Shown: positions 59,911 to 64,000 of the stretch, one piece after another
Numbering within the stretch: position 1 is the stretch's first letter
Layout of the letters: each line of letters begins with the position of its first letter
Source: Coriolopsis trogii
Lineage: Eukaryota; Basidiomycota; Agaricomycetes; Polyporales; Polyporaceae
Reading direction: 5' to 3'
Assembly (NCBI GenBank): GCA_020543525.1
Contig: JAHYIO010000031.1
Coordinates: forward strand, 1,178,001-1,242,000
Length of the DNA: 64,000 nucleotides
Translations under genes and position numbers: made by a program
Notes under the pieces: generated by a model
What the model was told of the DNA's origin: nothing
The model's database searches: none
What the model saw: the letters and a program-made list of their open reading frames with translations, nothing else

Positions 59911-60671
59911 TCAGTGTCGTTCAAGCTTGACACGGATGCGGGAGTCCCTCCTCCGCCTCTCGACAAGCAGATAGCTCACTACATCAGAATTGGTCAGACT
60001 ACTCCGTGCAATTTGCTGTTCAATTGCTTCAACGTACCGATGAACTTCTCGATGGCGTCAGTGATCTCTGGAATAGGCTGAACCTCGAAAAATGCATGCT
60101 TGGACATGCGGAAGACGAAAAAATGCCTCTTGTGCGGGTGAAATTCGGCAACTGGTTTTTTCTCGGGATCGTCGAGCCTCACGAGCTATAGGTCCGTCAG
60201 CATGAGCCGATGCACTCTGTCCGAGGATTCATAACGTACCTGGAAGCGTCCATTGTGCGTCTTCCATCGATAAACAACTCCGGTATTAGCTTCGAAGGTG
60301 CCACCACTGCTTATGACGTCGGCGACAAACCGTTAACATCTTCGTCTGAGCCGAGGATAATCGTCAGATGATACGCACACATGGTCGGGATCGCTCTTGA
60401 GGAAGTCATTGGCTGAGACCCACTGGCCTTTGTCGCCACCGAAGCGGACCCGTGGGTCTCTTGTCTGGAGCCCCTCGATCTCGGCGACGGTCAGCAGCTC
60501 CCGCGTCTCCATATCGAACTTGTTGATCTTGGTGAGGTTCGGGTGCCAAAAGCGCGTTACGATCTCGAAATACAGCGAGTCGTCACCAGCAGAAAGAGTC
60601 GTGTTCCGCAAGCTGTTCTTCGTGAATTCAAGCTTCTGTGGCGGCTTCGGTTTCGCTGCGGGGGGCGGCAT
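59911..60671 (-). CDS. DUF6593-family protein B
   Basis: Basidiomycete protein of unknown function. Exons 60671..60379, 60306..60240, 60185..60038 and 59978..59911 give 191 aa, phases 2, 0, 1. Family traits are LRNTTLSAGDDSLYFEIVT near the start, FDMETRELLTVAEIEG, VRFGGDKGQWVSANDFL, the strand pair TFEANTGVVYRWKTHNGRFQ, VAEFHPHKRHFFVF, and the closing EKFIVSYLLVERRRRDSRIR. It matches protein A (30464..31193) in order of blocks and in all three intron positions and phases. Convergent with the oxygenase, stop codons 184 nt apart. Confidence 0.82.
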
Positions 60672-61355
60672 GATGGATAACTAGCGCTCAGAGACTGAGG
60701 TGAAGGGGAGAAGCAGCGGTGTAGGAGTGAGCTCGGCCCTGGGGGTGTCTGCAGAACGAGGTGAGCTGCCTGAGGTATATAGCGCGCCAGGGACCCAGAG
60801 AGCTCCGAGAATTGTGCGGCGTGCCCGACACACGTCAGTGGGAGGGCGAACTTTCTGCGTACACAGCACCATGTAATTGGTCCAATCCGGATACGCGGCC
60901 CCGGGAATGGTCCTCCCACAGCGGGCAAGCATGGCTAGAAAGCGGTACAAGTGGGAGGCTTGCCGGTCGACGCAGCTGTCACTTTGCCCCCACCGAGTGC
61001 CACGGGATTGACTGGCCGTGGGCACGTCCTAGAGGTTTGAAGGCGTGTCGGAGTACCGGCTCCAACGCGTACCGCCAGAACAACGTAGCTTCATCCCAAT
61101 TGAAGGGAACTATCGCACAGCTCAAGATCTTGTTACTCGTCCATGAGAGCGGGCTTGGTAGAACTGAAATATTCGTGAGAAGCAGAGCCACAGTGATGGT
61201 CGAGGGAACTACGGAACCTCAGGATAGCCGTCGGAACCTGTCCAGGCCCTGTCTGAGCGGCACAGACTGTGAGTAAATGAAAGCAGCGTTTATGCACGAC
61301 GACATATGCGGTCTCCTTGCGATGCTGGGGCGAAACATCATCAATCTGCATTAGA

Positions 61356-61614
61356 CGCCCTGTGAGGAGTCTTTTTTTTTTGACTTCATGCTTTTGTATC
61401 CCGCTCGTACTGAGTACAGGCGCGGCTATATGACTAACTACTACACTGGGGCAGGCGAGTGATCTCAGCCGACGGTGCCTACATCTAAGGGCTCGGTGGA
61501 CATCGCCCTTTGCGTGTCTCAGTCACTTCCCGGGTTGCTAGCGCCCGGCTGTCACACTAGGAGGGCGCGTCCGCGAACGTGAACGCGCTCTCGTTCGCGC
61601 CCTGTGAGGAGTCT
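61356..61614 (-). mobile_element. Short poly(A) retroposon-like insertion with 17-bp target-site duplication
   Basis: CGCCCTGTGAGGAGTCT occurs at 61356..61372 and again at 61598..61614. The left copy runs directly into a run of ten T (61372..61381), so on the minus strand the 225-bp insert (61373..61597) ends in poly(A) followed by the repeat. Variable-length 15-20 bp duplications plus a poly(A) tail are the hallmark of LINE-driven target-primed reverse transcription. No coding capacity. No convincing pol III A or B box was found, so it may be a SINE, a 5'-truncated LINE tail or a retroposed transcript. Confidence 0.6.
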
Positions 61615-62160
61615 GGACACAACCTTCGTCACGGACGGAGCGCTAGCATGTCAAGTATGCATGTCGGATGAGTGCGATAATACGACGCCATTTGCGTCTG
61701 CGGTTGCATAGTTCGGTAGGATAGTAGGTACGTTCGAGAGTTCGCTGGTAGACATGCTGCTGTAAGAATATTACCGTTCTCACACTGGCAGGCACCGTTG
61801 TACTGCTGAATATACTAGGTCGTTCGACTATGTACGGCCGCTTGACGTCCGCTGCCCATGTACGTCAAGACTCTTACCGGTTGACAAGTTTACTGGCAGT
61901 ATATGAGCTCGCAAGGAGAGAAAATTAAAACGGTTTGAAGGTTCGTTGATTTCCTGATATCGATAGTAGGGCCGCTGGGCACACCTGGATTACGTAGGTA
62001 TTGTACTGAATAAATCGCCAGATTGAGAGGCGCGCATCAGTCGGGCTTGCGCCCTCCTTCAACGCGCGGGGGCAAATGGCAGCGTGAAGTCCGAAGAGTG
62101 ACAGTCGGGGGCTCTCAGGTAGTCACGGAGTGATAGCGGTCACCCGTGACATGCAAGAAA

Positions 62161-62375
62161 GTGTGATGTTACCGTCACTTTGCAGAGTGACTTTTGCCCC
62201 CTTCTGAGTGTAACGCCGTGATATGACGTATGTGACGTACACGTGAAGCGTGATGTTACCGTCACAGAGTGACTTTTCTGCTCCTTTTTCTCTGTGTAAC
62301 GCCGTGATATGACTGATGTGACCCGCACGCGAGCGTGATGTTACAGTCACTTTGCAGCGTGATTTCTCCCCCCTA
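62161..62375 (+). repeat. Imperfect ~86-bp tandem repeat, 2.5 copies
   Basis: The core TGATGTTACCGTCAC starts at 62164 and 62251, and recurs as TGATGTTACAGTCAC at 62336, spacings of 87 and 85 bp. Each full unit also carries GTAACGCCGTGATATGAC. The units include inverted GTGA/TCAC pairs that could form small hairpins. The array ends about 255 bp before the predicted acyltransferase start and could lie in its promoter. Confidence 0.75.
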
Positions 62376-62629
62376 AACCTCGGCTTACTTCGTAATCCAG
62401 GAACTCTTACAAATCGTGCTTACCCATAGGGACGGCCCGAAATACCCGGTAAGCGGGGTTAGGGGTTACGTAGTATGTCATAACACTGACAGTGGCACGT
62501 TATTTCCGACGCGTGTATAGGTCAGGTTGCGACTGGCTTGCACCAGGCTTGCACACCGGCCATATCTGTCTCATCGTCTCGAGCTCTTGTCTAAGCACAG
62601 CTGGCTCTGTTCGAAGGTGTTTGAATCCC

Positions 62630-63956
62630 ATGGTCCTCACCAATCGCTTGAAGAAGAGAAACCAGTCAGACTCTCTTCTCGCAGGCCCTCATCATGACGA
62701 AACACGGTCCACCGCTCAAAGTCACGACCTGCATGACACAATGGAGGAGGAGGTGAAAGCGAAGGTGGAAACTTCGGGGAAGGCATCAGGGAAGAAGGTG
62801 AGGTTGTGTATCCTGCGACTCCACGCGACTGCTTCTGAAGCCGTGTTTGGTTGCACCTGCGCCCGTACAGGATGATCGTCACTTCTATGCCACTCGTCGA
62901 TTTCTCTTCCCTCTAGGGCTATTCTGTACGCCATATTCGAATTCGAATCGATTATGTATTCACATGTCCGGCTTACCATGGTGTGCAGTGGGCGTGCTAG
63001 TCGGATACATTTTCATTCAGCCTGGTGACTTCCAAGACTTCCAGACCCATCTTGCGCTGCTCATGGACGAGTTCGAGGTCACCATGCCGGAGTTCCCCAC
63101 CCTTGATCTTCCACAGCTGGACTTTACGCGCGTTGAGCAAGAGTGGCAACGTCTGTGGAAGAATATACCCGAGCCATGGAAGCTCAACAACAACGGTCTG
63201 GAATTCACCGTGGGCGAAGCTATAGCTGCGAAAGGTCTCTCAGCCAAACATCCCGTTGTTCTGGTGCCTGGCATCATCTCCACAGTACGTTGTATGCTGC
63301 TCGTTCATGGAGAAAGGGAGTAATACGTTCATAAACAGGGCCTGGAATCATGGTCTACGTCTCCCGAATACCGTCCTTTCTTCCGCAAGAAAGTTTGGGG
63401 AGGATTCTCCATGATCTCCCAGGTCACGTTCAACAGGGATAAGTGGATTGCCGCACTTATGCTCGATCCTGTCACTGGTCTGGATCCTCCTGGTGTGAAG
63501 GTCAGAGCAGCCGAAGGAATAGATGCGGCAAGCAGCTTCATACAAGGATACTGGCTCTGGTGCGTCGCAGATATCAAATAGCATATGTTTTGGCGACGGC
63601 TGACCTCATATCGTATACCCACTTTCCGCCGACTTAGGTCTAAGATTATCGAGAATCTTGCGGTGGTCGGATATGACACTAACAACTTGCATCTCGCTCC
63701 TTACGACTGGCGGCTTTCGTACTACAACCTTGAAGAACGGGATGGGTACTTCTCAAAGCTTCGAGCGACTATAGAAGGATTCGTGTAAGTGCTGACAGTA
63801 GCATCATAAGGCGAATTCTTCAGTTGCTGAACTCATCGTCAGGGCTCGTGAAAAGCGCAAAGTTGTTCTGACGGCGCATTCAATGGGCAGCACAGTATGT
63901 CCGTCCCTCGTGGCGTCGAGTGCAATGCTGACACTCGTCACGCACAGGTGATCTTG
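62630..63956 (+). CDS. LRO1: Phospholipid:diacylglycerol acyltransferase (LRO1/PDAT), N-terminal part, runs off window
   Basis: ER membrane enzyme of the LCAT family that moves an acyl chain from phospholipid to diacylglycerol to form triacylglycerol. Exons visible: 62630..62797, 62871..62925, 62989..63284, 63339..63559, 63638..63784, 63843..63894 and a 9-nt exon 63948..63956, with the next intron running off the end. A cytosolic basic N-tail (NRLKKRNQ) precedes one membrane anchor (RRFLFPLGLFLGVLVGYIF). Family blocks are HPVVLVPGIIST followed by GLESW, RKKVWGGFSMI, HLAPYDWRLSYYNLE, and the nucleophile elbow LTAHSMGST, whose Ser is catalytic. The start could also be the Met at 62741. The Asp and His of the catalytic triad lie beyond the window. 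Confidence 0.88.
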
Positions 63957-64000
63957 GTAGGTCGAGACAATTTCTGATATTGGTGTGTGTTGCTGATGGC

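Larger units (their letters stand above)
60672..62629. other. 2-kb intergenic region holding two repeat features
   Basis: Contains the retroposon-like insertion and the ~86-bp tandem repeat listed separately. No gene is seen in the remainder. Confidence 0.5.

Noticed and set aside
58261..60671. Secondary-metabolite gene cluster around the 2-oxoglutarate oxygenase and transcription factor
   Set aside because: Neighbours are housekeeping genes (PWWP, Sec2, Elongator, COG) and there is no synthase, P450 or transporter nearby.
1..64000. tRNA, rRNA, CRISPR arrays or bacterial-type operons
   Set aside because: No clover-leaf with A and B boxes was noticed by eye, though a covariance search was not possible. 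CRISPR and operons are not expected in this eukaryotic sequence and none were seen.

Overview
The window looks like nuclear DNA of a filamentous basidiomycete, probably an Agaricomycete. Genes are split by many 45-70 nt introns with GT...AG ends and CTRAY-like branch sites, some leaders are CT-rich, and two genes carry the basidiomycete-type DUF6593 fold. All gene models were assembled by eye from splice signals, reading-frame closure and recalled family features. No alignment or RNA evidence was available. Species cannot be named from the sequence.

Layout. 1-2.1 kb: 5' part of electron-transfer-flavoprotein alpha and a complete homocysteine S-methyltransferase, both minus. 2.4-10.2 kb: a tandem duplication whose unit is a 14-exon amino-acid permease plus eroded flanking sequence. 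10.3-11.1 kb: a small orphan gene. 11.1-14.0 kb: no intact gene, some protein-like debris. 14.0-16.5 kb: a Ser/Pro-rich protein. 16.5-22.7 kb: no supportable gene. 22.7-28.5 kb: USE1 SNARE, SQS1 (R3H/G-patch splicing factor) and an MMTAG2-family protein. 30.5-31.2 kb: DUF6593 protein. 31.8-37.3 kb: a FlaR/adenylate-kinase-like P-loop gene with an intact Ty1/copia retrotransposon inserted in its penultimate codon. 37.8-41.2 kb: a 12-exon Zn2Cys6 transcription factor. 41.2-46.2 kb: no supportable gene. 46.2-60.7 kb: the densest part, with an orphan disordered protein, COG3, ELP6, a Sec2-domain Rab GEF, a PWWP chromatin protein, a 2-oxoglutarate oxygenase and a second DUF6593 gene. 61.4-62.4 kb: a short poly(A) retroposon-like insertion and an ~86-bp tandem repeat. 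62.6 kb to the end: 5' part of a phospholipid:diacylglycerol acyltransferase.

Most genes are unrelated housekeeping functions: mitochondrial electron transfer, methionine metabolism, ER/Golgi traffic through USE1, COG3 and Sec2, RNA processing, tRNA modification and lipid storage. The window is therefore an ordinary chromosome arm, not a biosynthetic cluster. The unusual content is structural: microexons of 8, 9 and 11 nt, a 6-nt coding terminal exon shared by both permeases, a GC-AG intron, the precise retrotransposon insertion that supplies a host stop codon, and the retroposon-like element.
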